Shown: piece after piece, positions 5,584 to 5,666 of the stretch
How positions within the stretch are numbered: position 1 is the stretch's first letter
Layout: every line of letters starts with the position of its first letter
Assembly (NCBI GenBank): GCA_028685275.1
Contig: JAQUEG010000050.1
Location: forward strand, 1 to 5,666
Source of the DNA: Bacilli bacterium
GTDB taxonomy: Bacteria; Bacillota_I; Bacilli_A; RF39; UBA660
Length of the DNA: 5,666 nucleotides
Reading direction: 5' to 3'
Notes under the pieces: model-generated
What the model saw: the letters and a program-made list of their open reading frames with translations, nothing else
Told to the model about the DNA's origin: nothing
The model's database searches: none
Made by a program: the position numbers and the translations under genes

Positions 5584-5600
5584 ACCATTGTTAATAAATT
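5572..5600 (+). promoter_or_regulatory. Candidate plus-strand promoter pointing away from the DGR
   Basis: A perfect TTGACA (5572-5577) is followed after 17 bases by TAAATT (5595-5600), four of six matches to the -10 consensus. The start would fall near 5606, at the foot of the GC-rich hairpin. The transcript would be short or run past the window end. Confidence 0.4.
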
Positions 5601-5604
5601 TTTC

Positions 5605-5640
5605 GAAGACGACGCTGGACTATCACCCAGCACCGTCTTC
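5605..5640. other. Strong GC-rich hairpin upstream of the TR
   Basis: A 14-position stem (5605-5618 with 5627-5640) closes an 8-base loop; read as minus-strand RNA it is fully paired, including two G-U pairs. It is much more GC-rich than the surroundings. On the plus strand it is followed five bases later by six T's (5646-5651), so it could end a plus-strand transcript. It could also be a structural element of the DGR. Confidence 0.6.
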
Positions 5641-5641
5641 A

Positions 5642-5666
5642 CCGCTTTTTTATTCTAAAAAAGCGG
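5642..5666. terminator. Palindrome at the window edge, possible terminator
   Basis: CCGCTTTTTT (5642-5651) and AAAAAAGCGG (5657-5666) form a perfect 10-bp stem with a 5-base loop. The GC part lies on the outside, the reverse of a normal intrinsic terminator. It may instead be half of a larger terminator continuing past the window, or the hairpin that often follows a DGR variable repeat. Confidence 0.4.

Noticed and set aside
5346..5642. Open minus-strand frame through the TR (98 codons, GTG start)
   Set aside because: It reads the TR in the wrong frame, giving a low-complexity Thr/Met/Val-rich product, has no ribosome binding site and runs through the strong hairpin. The lectin-like frame is the meaningful one.

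Overview
The window reads as a piece of bacterial chromosome from a very AT-rich, low-GC Gram-positive lineage. The clues are strong AGGAGG-type ribosome binding sites, many AAA/AAT/TTA codons, and a ylbJ/ylbL gene pair of Bacillus type. An uncultured Mollicutes-related or Bacilli-like gut organism is a reasonable guess, but the sequence alone does not prove it. TAA, TAG and TGA all appear as stops and tryptophan is written TGG, so the standard bacterial code fits.

Left part (1-3400), ordinary chromosomal genes. A minus-strand operon runs ylbL-like membrane-anchored PDZ/Lon-type protease (1805-792), then two small unrecognised proteins (780-379 and 346-38). Divergent from it across 47 bases is a YlbJ-like multi-spanning membrane protein (1853-2833). 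Its stop directly abuts the stop of a convergent minus-strand gene for a type IV prepilin-like protein (3346-2834), which has its own good promoter at 3371-3399.

Right part (3411-5541), a diversity-generating retroelement (DGR), all on the minus strand. In order of transcription it has a template repeat (TR, about 5541-5395), a spacer of about 250 nt with four successive predicted hairpins, a small MutS-domain-I-like protein (MSL type), the accessory protein Avd, and the DGR-class reverse transcriptase. The TR can be read as the C-terminus of a C-type-lectin-fold variable protein. It is extremely rich in AAC/AAT codons and ends in an adenine-free 22-nt tract, as expected of an IMH-like 3' end. 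In the known DGR mechanism, RT and Avd copy the TR RNA with adenine-specific errors, and the cDNA replaces the matching variable repeat of a target gene. No target gene or variable repeat lies in this window; the most likely place is beyond position 5666.

The DGR carries two apparent lesions. The RT frame is cut by one in-frame TAA at codon 124, where relatives carry a Gln, so a single CAA-to-TAA change explains it. The MSL frame ends early while a plausible continuation runs in the -1 frame and overlaps the avd start. A slippery heptamer (A AAT TTG) sits exactly in register at the switch. The cassette is therefore either decaying or frozen, complemented in trans, or carries recoding or sequence errors. 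The right edge (5561-5666) holds an inverted repeat over a plus-strand promoter candidate, then two strong hairpins separated by one base.
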